This document shows positions 1 to 9,363 of a DNA stretch of 64,000 nt, piece after piece. This DNA is from Kitasatospora sp. NBC_01287 (GTDB lineage Bacteria > Actinomycetota > Actinomycetes > Streptomycetales > Streptomycetaceae). Within the stretch, counting starts at the first letter, position 1, and each line of letters opens with the position of its first letter. The notes beneath the pieces were generated by a model. The model saw nothing but the letters and a program-made list of their open reading frames with translations. It was not told the origin of the DNA and ran no database searches. The DNA lies in assembly GCF_026340565.1 (NCBI RefSeq), contig NZ_JAPEPB010000002.1:62001-126000 (forward strand), written 5' to 3'. A program made the translations under genes and the position numbers.

Positions 1-3000
1 GCGACGGTCAGTCGTAGATCGGCGGCGGTGGCGGCGGCACGCAGGCGGATCTGGGCGCCAGGAGCGTGGCGATGACCGTGCTCGATGGCGTTGGCGCACG
101 CCTCGCCGGCCGCGACCAGGACGTTCTGGACGGTCTGGGTGGGGAGCCCGCACTGGTCCAGCCACGCGCGGAGCGCCTTGCGTACGGGGGCGAGCTGCTC
201 GGACTCGGCCGGGAAGGAGACCTCCAGGGGGGCCGGATGCCGGTACAGGAGCAGAGCGACGTCGTCGTCGAATCCGCCGACGGGGGCGAGGCTGACCATG
301 ATGGCGGTGGCGAGGTCCTCCACCGGGGTGGCCCGGCCCTCCTGGACGGCGGTGCTCGCCTCGTCGATGCCCTCGTTCAGGGGGCGGCGGCGGCGCTCCA
401 CCAGGCCGTCGGTGTAGAGCAGCAGGGTGGAGCGGGGTGGAATGGCGCAGTCGGCTTCGGGCCGGTCATGGCCGACCCGGACGGCCAGTGGCAGGGCGCG
501 GCCGTCCTGCAGGAGTCGGGTGGTGCCGTCGGGGTGGGTGAGGATGCCGGGCGGGTGGCCGGCGCTGGAGTAGACCAGGTGGCCGGTGGCGGGGTCGAGG
601 ACGCCGCAGAAGACGGTGGTGCAGATCGCGCCGGGGATGTCGGCGGCGAAGCGGTCCAGGGCGGTGAGGGTCCGTGCGGGTGAGGTGTCCTGGAGGAGCA
701 GAGCGCGGCAGGCGCTGCGGAGTTGGCCCATGACAGTGGCGGCCTTCAGCCCGCGGCCGACGCAGTCGCCGACCACGATGCCGATGCGGCCCTGCGGGAG
801 GGCGACGGTGTCGTACCAGTCGCCGCCGACCTCCAGGGGGCGAGCGGCGGGCTCGTAGCGTACGGCGAAGCCCTCGGGCAGGCGGGAGGGACCGAGGATG
901 GAGCGTTGCAGGGCGATCGCGGTCTCACGCTGCTGGTCGATCTGGTGGGCCCGGGTGAGTCCCTGGGCGAGGCGACCGGCCAGCAGGGAGAGCAGGAGCT
1001 GGTCCTGCTCGGTGAAGGACTGGTGTTCGCCCCGGTCGATCCACAGCGCGAGCGGGCCCTGCGGGTGTTCGAGGACGATCCCGACACCTCCCGCCCGGTC
1101 GGCGGTCGGGACGAGCGGAAGCTGCTCGCGAAGTGCGGCGAGTGCGTCGCGGCGTGCGGCCGGCAGGTCGTTCCACTCCAGTTGCGGGTCGTTGGTGGTC
1201 AGGACCGGGTCGCTGCCGTCGGGGAAGACCGCGGCGAGGACTGCGTCGGCCTGCCACACGTGCTGCAGTTCGGCCAGCGCCGCGCTGAGGGCATCGGGCA
1301 GGCTGGCGGCTTCCGCCAGGCGCGTGCTGAGTGCGCCGAGGGCCATCTCCCGCTGGACGGCATCGCGCTCGGAGGTGACGTCGCGGAAGGTGCCGACGAT
1401 GACGCGGCGGCCGGTGTCGGGATCCTGGACCTGGTTGAAGGCGGCCGCCACCCACAGCCGATGGCCGTCACGGTGGGTGACGGGGATGGTGTAGGTGCCG
1501 CGCTCCTGGCCGAGCAGTTCGGCGAACGCGTCGCCCACCTGCCGGTGCCCCTCGGGGTCGCTGCCGGGGTCGGGCCACCAGGGGTGGCGATAGCGATAGG
1601 GCAGCCCCTCGGGGCCGTAGCCGAGAATGCCGGTGAACGCGGAGTTGATCTCGATGACGTCGCCCTGCTCGTCGCAGACGAAGAACGCCTCCTGAAGGGA
1701 GTCGATCAGGGCCGTACGCCAGCGCGCGTGGCGGTTGCGCAGCCTGGCCAGGTCGATGTTGCTGCGGACCCGGGCCAGCAGCTGCGCCGCGGTGAACGGC
1801 TTGACCAGGTAGTCGTCGGCTCCGGCGTCGAGGCCTTCGATGGAGGACTCCTGGCCGGCGCGGGCCGAGAGCAGCAGGATGGGGACTGCGGCCGTGCGCG
1901 CGTCGGCGCGCAGTGCTCCGACGAGTTGAAGGCCGTCCAGACGGGGCATCATGACGTCGCTGATGAGGAGGTCGGGTGCCTCGGCGCGGATCGCCTCCAG
2001 GGCGGCCTGGCCGTCCGGGACGGCATCGACGCGGTAGCCGGCGCCCCTGAGGAGCCGCCCGAGGTAGTCGCGCATGTCGGCGTTGTCGTCGGCCACCAGG
2101 ACCCGCGCGGAGGCGGCTTGGACGGACGGCCGTTCGCCCCTCGTGGCGGCCACCTGCTCGGCGGCGCCGGTCGGGTCGTCCCCGGGCAGCCAGCGCAGTG
2201 CCTCCTCGATGTACGGGTCGGCGGTGGTCGGCCCGGCGGCGGCCCCGGCAGGGGCGAGGGCGTCGGCAGGCAGGTGGGCGTGGCCGAGGGGCAGGCGGAT
2301 GGTGAACTCCGTGCCCTGGCCTTCGCTGCTGCGGGCGGTGATGGTGCCCCCGTGCAGCTGGACGAGTTCCTGGACGAGGGCCAGCCCGATGCCGCTGCCC
2401 TCGTTGGAGCGCGAACGCGCGTTCTCGATGCGGTGGAACCGCTCGAAGAGTCGCGGCATCTCGTCCGCGGGCACTCCGGTGCCGGTGTCGGCGATCGTGA
2501 CGACCGCCTGCTGCCCCTCGCGGCGCAGCTCGACGCGGATCGAGCCTTCGAAGGTGAACTTGAGGGCGTTGCTGAGCAGGTTGAGGACGATCTTCTCCCA
2601 CATGCCCCGGTCGATGCGGACCGGCTCCTCCAGGGGCGGGCAGTCCACCTCGAAGGTCAGGCCGGCCTTGGTGACGGCGGAGCGGAAGACGCTGGCCAGC
2701 TCGGCGGTCACGGCGGCGAGGTCGACGGGCTCGTAGGTGGCCTGCATGCGGCCGGCCTCGATGCGGGAGAAGTCCAGCAGCGTGTTGACGAGTTTGCCCA
2801 GGCGCAGGCCGTTGCGGTGCATCGCGTCGAGCTCGGCCCGCAGCTGGGGGTCCGCTGTCGCGAGTCGGGTCCGCAGTTCCTCCACCGGGCCCATCATCAG
2901 GGTCAGCGGGGTGCGGAACTCGTGGCTGATGTTGGAGAAGAACGCGGTCTTGGCCCGGTCGAGCTCGGCGAGTTCGTCGGCGCGCTTCTGCTGGGCCTGG

Positions 3001-4013
3001 TAGTTGCGGGCGCTGCCGATTCCGGCCGCCACGTGGCCGGCGGCGAGTTCGACGAATCCGCGGTATCCCTCGTCCAGCGCCCGGTAGCGGTTGAGTGCGG
3101 CCACCAGGAAGCCGTACGGCGCACCGCCCTGCTGCAGCAGGGGCAGGACAAGTGCCCGGGTGGGTGGCTCCGTCCAGCTGCCGGGGGGCAGATCGGCGTG
3201 TGCGGGGCCGTCCAGCGCCACCAGGACCGGCTCCCCGCGACGTGCCGCCGCCGAGGGCCATACTGCCGCCGGGTCGTCAGCCCGCAGGACCGCGGGGGCG
3301 GCACGGTGCCCTGCGGGGACACCTGTGGTGCTCGACAGACGGGCGGAGCCGTCGCCCTGGGACAGGTAGGTCAGGGTGAAGGGGAGGTCGTGCGGGTTGC
3401 GCCCCAGCTGCTGGGCGGTGAAGGCCAGCATCTGTTGCTCGGTGCGCACCACACTGGGGTCGGAGCCGAGGTCGCGCAGGGTGGCCATGCGCCGCTCGCC
3501 GATGACGCGCTCGGTGTCCTCGCTGACGACGCACAGCATGCCGACCACGCGGTCGCCGTCGTTGCGGAGCGGACTGTAGGAGAAGGTGTGGTAGCTCTCC
3601 TCCGTGTATCCGGAGCGTTCCAGGAACAGCAGCAGCGCCTCGTCCCAGGTCGCCTGTCCCGTGGTCAGCACGGCGTCGATGCGCGGACCGATGTCGCTCC
3701 AGATCTCCGCCCACACCTCACTGGCCGGCCGACCCAGCGCCCAAGGGTACTTGTGGCCCAGGGTGTCGCGCCGGTAGGCGCTGTTGCAGAAGAACGTCAG
3801 CTCCTCTCCCCATGCCATCCACATCGGGAACCGTGAGGAGAGCAGGATGCTCACGGCCGTCCGCAGGCTCTGCGGCCAGCCGGACGGGACGCCGAGGGGA
3901 GTCGCAGCCCACTCCACCCTGGCGAGATCACGGCCGACCTCGTGGTCGCCGTCGAACACGTCGAGCCCGGCCACAGCCGGTGCCTCGCGCTCCGCACCTC
4001 CGGGCTGCCCCAT
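1..4013 (-). CDS. Hybrid sensor kinase / SpoIIE-type phosphatase / HATPase (C-terminus beyond window)
   Basis: This is a giant multidomain signalling protein. The reading frame is open through the left edge, so about 1,337 residues are visible and the stop codon lies outside. Order of domains: PAS-like (about 25-140), GAF-like (about 150-310), HisKA with the phospho-acceptor in FFSNISHEFRTPL (His364), HATPase (DTGTGVPADE and GSGIGLALV), receiver (ISDVMMPRLDG, Asp686; K of LVKPF), PAS, GAF, SpoIIE/PP2C phosphatase (GGDWYD, GDCVGRG, SAGHPPG, LLYTDGL) and the start of an RsbW-like ATPase (GEACANAIEHG). The ATG is preceded by GAGAGGA at a spacing of about 10. It probably joins a phosphorelay to a sigma-factor partner switch with the two upstream genes. 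The frame and motifs are seen directly; substrates are inferred. Confidence 0.93.
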   Translation of the reverse strand, partial: MGQPGGAEREAPAVAGLDVFDGDHEVGRDLARVEWAATPLGVPSGWPQSLRTAVSILLSSRFPMWMAWGEELTFFCNSAYRRDTLGHKYPWALGRPASEVWAEIWSDIGPRIDAVLTTGQATWDEALLLFLERSGYTEESYHTFSYSPLRNDGDRVVGMLCVVSEDTERVIGERRMATLRDLGSDPSVVRTEQQMLAFTAQQLGRNPHDLPFTLTYLSQGDGSARLSSTTGVPAGHRAAPAVLRADDPAAVWPSAAARRGEPVLVALDGPAHADLPPGSWTEPPTRALVLPLLQQGGAPYGFLVAALNRYRALDEGYRGFVELAAGHVAAGIGSARNYQAQQKRADELAELDRAKTAFFSNISHEFRTPLTLMMGPVEELRTRLATADPQLRAELDAMHRNGLRLGKLVNTLLDFSRIEAGRMQATYEPVDLAAVTAELASVFRSAVTKAGLTFEVDCPPLEEPVRIDRGMWEKIVLNLLSNALKFTFEGSIRVELRREGQQAVVTIADTGTGVPADEMPRLFERFHRIENARSRSNEGSGIGLALVQELVQLHGGTITARSSEGQGTEFTIRLPLGHAHLPADALAPAGAAAGPTTADPYIEEALRWLPGDDPTGAAEQVAATRGERPSVQAASARVLVADDNADMRDYLGRLLRGAGYRVDAVPDGQAALEAIRAEAPDLLISDVMMPRLDGLQLVGALRADARTAAVPILLLSARAGQESSIEGLDAGADDYLVKPFTAAQLLARVRSNIDLARLRNRHARWRTALIDSLQEAFFVCDEQGDVIEINSAFTGILGYGPEGLPYRYRHPWWPDPGSDPEGHRQVGDAFAELLGQERGTYTIPVTHRDGHRLWVAAAFNQVQDPDTGRRVIVGTFRDVTSERDAVQREMALGALSTRLAEAASLPDALSAALAELQHVWQADAVLAAVFPDGSDPVLTTNDPQLEWNDLPAARRDALAALREQLPLVPTADRAGGVGIVLEHPQGPLALWIDRGEHQSFTEQDQLLLSLLAGRLAQGLTRAHQIDQQRETAIALQRSILGPSRLPEGFAVRYEPAARPLEVGGDWYDTVALPQGRIGIVVGDCVGRGLKAATVMGQLRSACRALLLQDTSPARTLTALDRFAADIPGAICTTVFCGVLDPATGHLVYSSAGHPPGILTHPDGTTRLLQDGRALPLAVRVGHDRPEADCAIPPRSTLLLYTDGLVERRRRPLNEGIDEASTAVQEGRATPVEDLATAIMVSLAPVGGFDDDVALLLYRHPAPLEVSFPAESEQLAPVRKALRAWLDQCGLPTQTVQNVLVAAGEACANAIEHGHRHAPGAQIRLRAAATAADLRLTV

Positions 4014-4222
4014 CCGGCCCCGTCCTCTCGCTCAAGCGGCCACCTGCCTGCGGGCACCCGACGTGCACCCGTTCCGTTCGGCCCGTGCGTCGCCGGCTTC
4101 GGATGCCCCACGAGTCCTGTGCCGGCTGTCTCGGTGAATCGTAGGATAGGGCAGCCGCGGGGCCCGGTGGCCGACCGCCTTCGGTGGCCGCCTCGGCCGA
4201 GCAGGCGTCGACGACGTTCCGG

Positions 4223-6418
4223 TCACTCGGCGGTGATGACGAGGACGGCCTGGTCGTCGTCCTCGGCCGCGGTGTCGGTGAAGGCCCGGACCGCCGAGAC
4301 CAGGCTGTCCAGGACGGCGTCGGCTCCGGCACCGGGGCGGGCAGCGGCGACTGCTTCGGCGAGGCGTTGCTCACCGAAGAGCACCCCGTACTCGGAGCGG
4401 GCCTCGGTGATCCCGTCGGTGACCAGCACGAGGCTCTCGCCCGGCTGGAGGCGCAGGTGCGCGGCCTTGAACCGGACGCCGGCGTCGACTCCGAGGAGCA
4501 TCCCGTCGACCTGGACCTCGTCGACCTGGGCGTCGACGGCCAGATGAAGGGGCGCGACGTGGCCGGCCCGGACGAAGCTGACCGCGAGGCCGTCACCGGC
4601 GCGCCGCAGTTCGCCGTAGACCAGGGTGACGAAGCCGGTGCCGTGGCTGCGGGGACGCTCCAGGAGGGCGGTGTTCACCGCCGACACCACGGCCGGTGGG
4701 TCCGGGACGAGGCGGGCGACCGCACGGGCGGTGTGGCGAACCAGGGCCGTCGTGGTGGCCGCCAGCGCCCCGCGTCCACAGACGTCGCCGATCAGGAAGG
4801 CCCACCGGCCGTCGGCGATCGGGAAGACGTCGTAGAAGTCGCCACCCACTTCGAGGCCCTCACCGGCGGGACGGTAGTGGGTGACGATCCGGGCGCCCGG
4901 TACGTCCGGCGGGTCCGGGAGCAGGAGTCCGGCCTGGAGGTCGCGCGACAGCTGCACGCGGGCGGTGTACTGGCGGGCGTTGCGGGCCGCCAGGGAGGCG
5001 CGGCGGGTGAGCTCCTCGGCGAGGGCGACCGTGTGCCCGTCGATGGGATTGCGGCCGTTCGTCAGGAGGGTGAGGGTGCCGAAGGGGCGTCCGCGGTCCA
5101 GGAGCGGGACGCACAGGTAGCCGGTGACCGCGAGATCGCTCCACGGCCCGGGGCCGGTCGGGGCGCGCCGGGCGACCTCGGTGGTGCCCGAGGCCAGCAC
5201 CCGGGCCACGACGTCGTCGGCGTCGTCGTACACCGTGCTGTGCGAGGCGAGGAGCTGTTCACCGGTGGCATCGACGCCCGCGGTGGCGATCCGCCGCAGG
5301 CGTCCCTCGTGGACGACGTCGATCGCGCAGAGCGGGGCGAGAGCTGGTACGCACAGGCGTGCCAGCCGCTGGAGGCTCTGGGTGAAGTCGAGGTCCTGGG
5401 AGACGGCGGTGCCGGCGTCGAGCAGGAACGCGAGGCCGTCGCGGGCCGCCTTCTCACTGGCCTCCGCCGCCGAGCGGGCCACCTCGGCGCGATGGCGCTC
5501 CACCGCCAGGGCGGCGGTGCCGGCGAACACGGCGCTGAGCGCGAGGTCCGCCTCCTGCGGGGCGCGCGGCGAGCGGTGGTACATGGCGAAGGTGCCGAGC
5601 AGCTCGCCGTCGCGCGCCATGATCGGGGTCGACCAGCAGGCCGCGAGGGAGGCCTTGGCGGCCAGGTCCCGGAAGTCGTCCCAGTACGGGTGGGTGGCGA
5701 TGTCGGTCACGATGACCGGCTCCCGCCGGTGTGCGGCCGTTCCGCACGATCCGACACCCTCACCGGTGGCGATCCCGTCGATGGCGTCGTTGTAGAACGC
5801 CGGCAGGCTGGGCGCCGCGCCGTGCCGAAGATGGCGTCCGTCCGTGTCCGCCAGCAGGACGGAGACCAGGACCCCGGGGGACAGCTCCTCGATCGCCCGG
5901 GCCATACCGTCCAGGACCTGGTGCACGGGGGCGTCCCGGGCGATCTGCTCCAGGAGAGCACGGTGCTCGGCGGCCAGCCTCTGCGCGTGCTTGACCTGGG
6001 TGAGGTCCACGCCCACGACGGTGACTCCGGTGACGTTGCCGCCGCTGTCGCGGCGCGGCTCGTAGGTGAAGTCGAAGTACCGTTCCCGGACGTCTCCCGC
6101 GGGCCCCAGGAGGATGCGGGCGTCGCGCTCGGTGTGGGCTCTGCCGGTGCGGTAGACGGAGTCGAGCAGGGCGATCAGGCCCTGCTCGGTGAGTTCCGGC
6201 ACCAGGTCGGCGATGGCGATGCCGGTACGCCTGCGCGCGTCGCCTCCGATCGCGTCGAAGAAGGCGGAGTTCGCGCTCTCCAGGACGTGGGCCGGACCGG
6301 CGAGGGAGGCGAACGCGGCGATCGACTCGCCGAACAGCCTTCGGAGGTCTCCCCGGTCTTCGGAGCCCCGATGGCGGTCGCCGGTTGACCGGTCGGGCGC
6401 CTCGTTGCTCGTGGTCAT
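4223..6418 (-). CDS. PAS/GAF-domain SpoIIE family protein phosphatase
   Basis: A 731-residue PP2C-type serine phosphatase, predicted to dephosphorylate STAS-domain anti-sigma antagonists. Domains are PAS (about 25-150), a GAF domain (about 165-305, with GSCGTAAHRREPV typical of bacterial GAF), a second GAF (about 335-490) and SpoIIE phosphatase (about 505-730, with VGGDFYDVF, IGDVCGRG, FVRAGHVAPL and LVLVTDGI). The start ATG overlaps the upstream STAS gene stop by one base (TGATG), so the two are translationally coupled. The downstream hybrid kinase begins 209 bp later. Loss of a C-terminal ATPase domain distinguishes it from the neighbouring giant protein. The substrate is inferred to be the coupled STAS protein. 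Confidence 0.95.
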   Translation of the reverse strand: MTTSNEAPDRSTGDRHRGSEDRGDLRRLFGESIAAFASLAGPAHVLESANSAFFDAIGGDARRRTGIAIADLVPELTEQGLIALLDSVYRTGRAHTERDARILLGPAGDVRERYFDFTYEPRRDSGGNVTGVTVVGVDLTQVKHAQRLAAEHRALLEQIARDAPVHQVLDGMARAIEELSPGVLVSVLLADTDGRHLRHGAAPSLPAFYNDAIDGIATGEGVGSCGTAAHRREPVIVTDIATHPYWDDFRDLAAKASLAACWSTPIMARDGELLGTFAMYHRSPRAPQEADLALSAVFAGTAALAVERHRAEVARSAAEASEKAARDGLAFLLDAGTAVSQDLDFTQSLQRLARLCVPALAPLCAIDVVHEGRLRRIATAGVDATGEQLLASHSTVYDDADDVVARVLASGTTEVARRAPTGPGPWSDLAVTGYLCVPLLDRGRPFGTLTLLTNGRNPIDGHTVALAEELTRRASLAARNARQYTARVQLSRDLQAGLLLPDPPDVPGARIVTHYRPAGEGLEVGGDFYDVFPIADGRWAFLIGDVCGRGALAATTTALVRHTARAVARLVPDPPAVVSAVNTALLERPRSHGTGFVTLVYGELRRAGDGLAVSFVRAGHVAPLHLAVDAQVDEVQVDGMLLGVDAGVRFKAAHLRLQPGESLVLVTDGITEARSEYGVLFGEQRLAEAVAAARPGAGADAVLDSLVSAVRAFTDTAAEDDDQAVLVITAE

Positions 6419-6834
6419 CAGCCCTGCTCCTCGTCGGCAGGGCCGAGCAGCACAACGGCGCCGCCCTCGTCCGGCCTGTCCCCGGCGTTCGGGGCGAGGT
6501 CCTTCAGTGCGGCGGCGACGGTGTCGTGGCAGGTGAAGACCGTGTTCAGGCCGGTGATCTCGAACACCCGGGCCAGGGCTTCGGGGACCTCCGCGATGCA
6601 GAACGATCCACCGACCTCCTGGACGGCCGCATAGCAGCGGAGCAGGGCCGAGACGCCGGTGGAGTCACAGTAGTCCAGCGCGCTGCAGTCGACGACGAGC
6701 GCGCTGACCGGGCCGCCCCCCTTCACCGCGACCAGGGCCTCGTCGACCTGCACGGCACTGTGGTAGTCCAACTCGCCCTCCATCGCCAGCACGACGACAC
6801 CCGGCGCAACCCTGCCCACCTGCGCGTTGAACAC
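6418..6834 (-). CDS. STAS-domain anti-sigma factor antagonist
   Basis: A 138-residue RsbV/SpoIIAA-like protein. The STAS core is visible as LAMEGELDYHSAVQVDEAL followed by the phospho-acceptor loop CSALDYCDSTGVSALL, with Ser58 the expected phosphorylation site. Such proteins bind an anti-sigma kinase when unphosphorylated and so release a sigma factor. The GTG start at 6834 was chosen because GAGAGGGGAG lies 5 nt upstream. A longer in-frame GTG at 6879 has no ribosome site. It is first in an operon with the SpoIIE phosphatase, whose start overlaps this stop. No RsbW-type single-domain kinase or sigma gene is present here; the ATPase function may come from the large hybrid protein. Confidence 0.93.
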   Translation of the reverse strand: MFNAQVGRVAPGVVVLAMEGELDYHSAVQVDEALVAVKGGGPVSALVVDCSALDYCDSTGVSALLRCYAAVQEVGGSFCIAEVPEALARVFEITGLNTVFTCHDTVAAALKDLAPNAGDRPDEGGAVVLLGPADEEQG

Positions 6835-7153
6835 GACTCTCCCCTCTCGTTCCACGACCGGCCGCGGGGCGGCTCGCACTCATCGTAGGAGCACCGATGA
6901 CCTCCGTGTGCCCGTCGGCCCCAGCACGCTGAAGGGCCGACGGTTGAAGGGCCGGGCGGGGGAGGTCGCCCGTGCAGGGAACTGCCCCACCGCCCGAGTA
7001 GTCCACCAGCTGTACCGGCGGCCCCTGCTGCCGGAGGCGCCGGTGCAGCGGGCGACCTCGAGGCAGGTGTGGACACCAATGTCCAGATGCCGGCGGAGGA
7101 GAGCCGCGAGGCAACCGCAGAAGTGAACGCCCTGGTGCTCTCGCTGGCCTGTT

Positions 7154-7434
7154 CTACGCCTTCTGCCACTCCGACGACCGCGCGCTCCTCGGCTCCCCCT
7201 CCCGGAGGTCGAGCCGCTCCTGCGCGTCGGAGGGGCCAAGGACGAGCACGAAGCGGTCGTGGCCGCCGTTCCGCAGCAACTCCAGCAGGTGCACGGCCGC
7301 TGCCCCTTCCAGCGGTCGGCGCTCTCCTCGCCGGATCGGGCCGGGTCGTTGTCGCGGGCCTTGACGCGGAACAGCTCACGGTAGGCGGTGAACTTCGCCG
7401 CGGCCCGGGCCGGGGCCATGGTGGAGCGGTCCAC
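7154..7434 (-). pseudogene. Relic resembling a replication-relaxation family protein
   Basis: Reading from a GTG at 7434, the frame gives DRSTMAPARAAAKFTAYREL. This matches my recollection of the 'D-R-x-T-M-x-x-x-R-x-A-A-K-x-x-A-Y' stretch of actinobacterial replication-relaxation proteins carried by integrative elements. The good codon pattern then moves to another frame (GEERRPLEGAAAVHLLELL, then GHDRFVLVLGPSDAQERLDL), ending at TAG 7154. Neither the N-terminal catalytic part nor an intact frame is present, so this is a decayed fragment with a frameshift. The rest of 6835-7560 shows no gene I can support on either strand. The family call rests on memory of short motifs and is tentative. Confidence 0.45.
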
Positions 7435-7442
7435 CTCGGCCC

Positions 7443-7487
7443 TACAAGCTCCCGGGCAACGACGACGCGATCCGCTCCGTCACCCTC
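7443..7487 (+). pseudogene. Short rpsB (ribosomal protein S2) fragment
   Basis: Fifteen codons read YKLPGNDDAIRSVTL, which is close to the conserved C-terminal S2 motif (for example VIPGNDDAIRAVTL in E. coli). The flanking codons on both sides do not resemble S2, no start codon or ribosome site is present, and the fragment is antisense to and just outside the replication-relaxation-like relic. It is best read as a scar of recombination or of excision/integration of a mobile element, not a gene. Confidence 0.5.
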
Positions 7488-7560
7488 AACCCGGCAACCC
7501 GGGCAGGACACCCAGCCAAAACACCGGCAACCGACACTCAACCCGAGCCCCCAGCCGTCC

Positions 7561-8493
7561 TCAGAGGGGCTTGCGGTAGACGACGACGCGGTGCTTGACG
7601 ACGAAGCCGGCCTTCTCGTAGACGCTGGATGCGCCCGTGCTGCTGTCAGCGTCGGTCTCGAGTGCGGCTTCGGCGTAACCGGATCGGCCGGCCGCATCCA
7701 GCACGTCGGTGAGCAGCGCACCCGCCACGCCCCGGCGGCGCCAGGAGGTGGCGGTGCCGACCTCGCCGATGTAGAGCGCCTGGGGTGCGTCGGCGTACGG
7801 CAGCACGTAGCCGACGACCTCGTCACCGGCGAGCGCCAATCGGGCCACCTCGGGGAGGAAGGTCTGCGACCGCACGGTGACCGCGGCCCAGGATTCGAAG
7901 GAACGCTCCTGGTGGCCCCAGGTGGCGCGGAACGCCGCGCTGTGAACGGCGTGCAGCTCGCGCTCCCGGTCCGGAGCGTACGGAACGATCCGCAGGCCAT
8001 CGACAGGTGGTGCGACGGGCGGCGAAGAGGTGGGCGCGGCCATCTCCAGGAAGAACCGCTCGCGGGCGAACCCCAGCCGCTCGTACAGCCGGATCGCTGC
8101 CGCGTCGGGGACGCCGGCGTCGACCTCGGCCAGCCACTCCGCATCCGGCGCGGCCTCGCCGTGTCGTTCAGCTGCCCGGTCGAGCTGCCAGGCCAGCAAC
8201 TCCCGCCCCATCCCCAGACCTCGCCGGTCGGGATGCACGCCGCCGGTCAGGCTGACCCGGAACCCGCCCTCGGGCGGCAGGCGCACCAACGCGGCGGCGA
8301 GCAGCCGCCCCTGCGCATCGGTGATCACCCGTGTGTCCCTTGCCAGATCCTTGACCTGAGCCCTCACCACGTTCTCGATCGCGGCGGCGGGGAGCTCCAG
8401 ATGCCCGCCGCCGGCCTTGGCAACAGCGTTGAGCAGATCAGCGACCGCCGCTGCGTCCTCGGTGCGGTAAGCGCGGGCACGGAAGTCATTCAT
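7561..8493 (-). CDS. Tandem GNAT-domain acetyltransferase
   Basis: A 310-residue protein with two GNAT folds, as in mycothiol-synthase-like acyltransferases. The N-terminal half carries the acetyl-CoA loop GVHPDRRGLGMGRELL and the end motif AIRLYERLGFARE. The C-terminal half repeats this as VGTATSWRRRGVAGALL and SSVYEKAGFVVKHRVVVY. Start ATG 8493 or 8489 is favoured (MNDFRARAYR) over an upstream GTG at 8499; no strong ribosome site is visible. It lies beside the decayed mobile-element remnants and ends 80 bp from the rpsB scrap. The substrate is unknown. Single GNAT proteins usually have about 150-170 residues, so this is a genuine duplication. Confidence 0.93.
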   Translation of the reverse strand: MNDFRARAYRTEDAAAVADLLNAVAKAGGGHLELPAAAIENVVRAQVKDLARDTRVITDAQGRLLAAALVRLPPEGGFRVSLTGGVHPDRRGLGMGRELLAWQLDRAAERHGEAAPDAEWLAEVDAGVPDAAAIRLYERLGFARERFFLEMAAPTSSPPVAPPVDGLRIVPYAPDRERELHAVHSAAFRATWGHQERSFESWAAVTVRSQTFLPEVARLALAGDEVVGYVLPYADAPQALYIGEVGTATSWRRRGVAGALLTDVLDAAGRSGYAEAALETDADSSTGASSVYEKAGFVVKHRVVVYRKPL

Positions 8494-8757
8494 CCACACA
8501 CCATAGGGCGCCAGGAACAGCCAGGGTGAGCAGTCCCATGATCTCGATCAAGATCGGGCCCGCAGTTCCAGGATCGACTGATGACTCACCGGACACACCC
8601 CGGGTCCTGGCCGGTCGATCCTGTCGGATCAGCGCGCGGCGCCGGGCACCCGGACCGCGCGCAGCACCGCCCGGCGGCGTGGCGTGCCTGGCGGATAATG
8701 GTCGAGGCCGCGGGCGGCAGGGCCGGCGGCACCGATCATGGGAAAGGCGGAGGACGG

Positions 8758-9132
8758 ATGACCTTGGCGGAAGGACGGCGCGTCAGGTTGGCCGAGGACC
8801 TCACGATCGGTGAGGCGCTCGCCGGGCAGCCCGAGGCCGTCGTCGGGTTCCTCTCGCTGGGAGCGGGGATCGAGGGCACCATCGAGCGGGTGGACGGGGA
8901 ACTGCCGCAGAGCCATGCGGTTCTCGAATACCAGCGGCTCAAAGCGCTGTTCGGGGCCTACGGGCACACCATGCCGGTGGCGAGCCGGAAGCGGCTGGAG
9001 GCGGAGATCGCCGTGCTGGAACCGCAGTGGGCCGCGTACCAGGAGCAGGGGGACCTGGTGACGGTCCGCGTCCGCTGGGACAACGGCTTCGTAGTCGACA
9101 ACGCACACCAGGCGATCCTCACGCCACTGTGA
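8758..9132 (+). CDS. Conserved hypothetical protein, 124 aa
   Basis: A small soluble protein beginning MTLAEGRRVRLAEDLTIGEA, with the start fixed by GGCGGAGG 5 nt upstream of ATG. It has no signal peptide or membrane segment. The central part (YQRLKALFGAYGHTMPVASRKRLEAEI) is predicted helical, and the end (DLVTVRVRWDNGFVVDNAH) looks like a beta-strand pair. Codon use matches the neighbours. A run of 300 bp without a convincing gene follows, ending in a large palindrome. I do not recognise a family and propose no function. Confidence 0.75.
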   Translation: MTLAEGRRVRLAEDLTIGEALAGQPEAVVGFLSLGAGIEGTIERVDGELPQSHAVLEYQRLKALFGAYGHTMPVASRKRLEAEIAVLEPQWAAYQEQGDLVTVRVRWDNGFVVDNAHQAILTPL

Positions 9133-9363
9133 CACAGAACCTCCCACTCCGGCGGGGACAGGCCAGGGCCGGGCGCGCCGGAGTCCTCGAGAACGAGCGG
9201 CGCAGGGCGGTGGAAGCAGGCTCCGACGCGGTCGAGCCAGAAGCCCTGTCGGTGGGGTGGACGCGATCTCGGCGCTGTTCGTCCCGGCCCGGTCGGCGAC
9301 CCACCGGCCCCGGCAGCGGGTGGTCAGCGCTCGAGGGCCGCGGCGTGGTGGACCTCGCGGGGT

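Noticed and set aside
723..3836. Long plus-strand open frame of over 1,000 codons
   Set aside because: It is the antisense of the hybrid kinase. Its product is low-complexity G/V/D/Q-rich without motifs, while the minus strand shows clear HisKA, receiver and SpoIIE motifs.
4184..6388. Plus-strand open frame of 734 codons
   Set aside because: Antisense of the SpoIIE phosphatase; no domain, and typical mirror composition of a high-GC gene.
9133..9363. Possible transposase remnant upstream of the palindrome
   Set aside because: Neither strand gave residues I could match to a transposase; codon pattern inconsistent.
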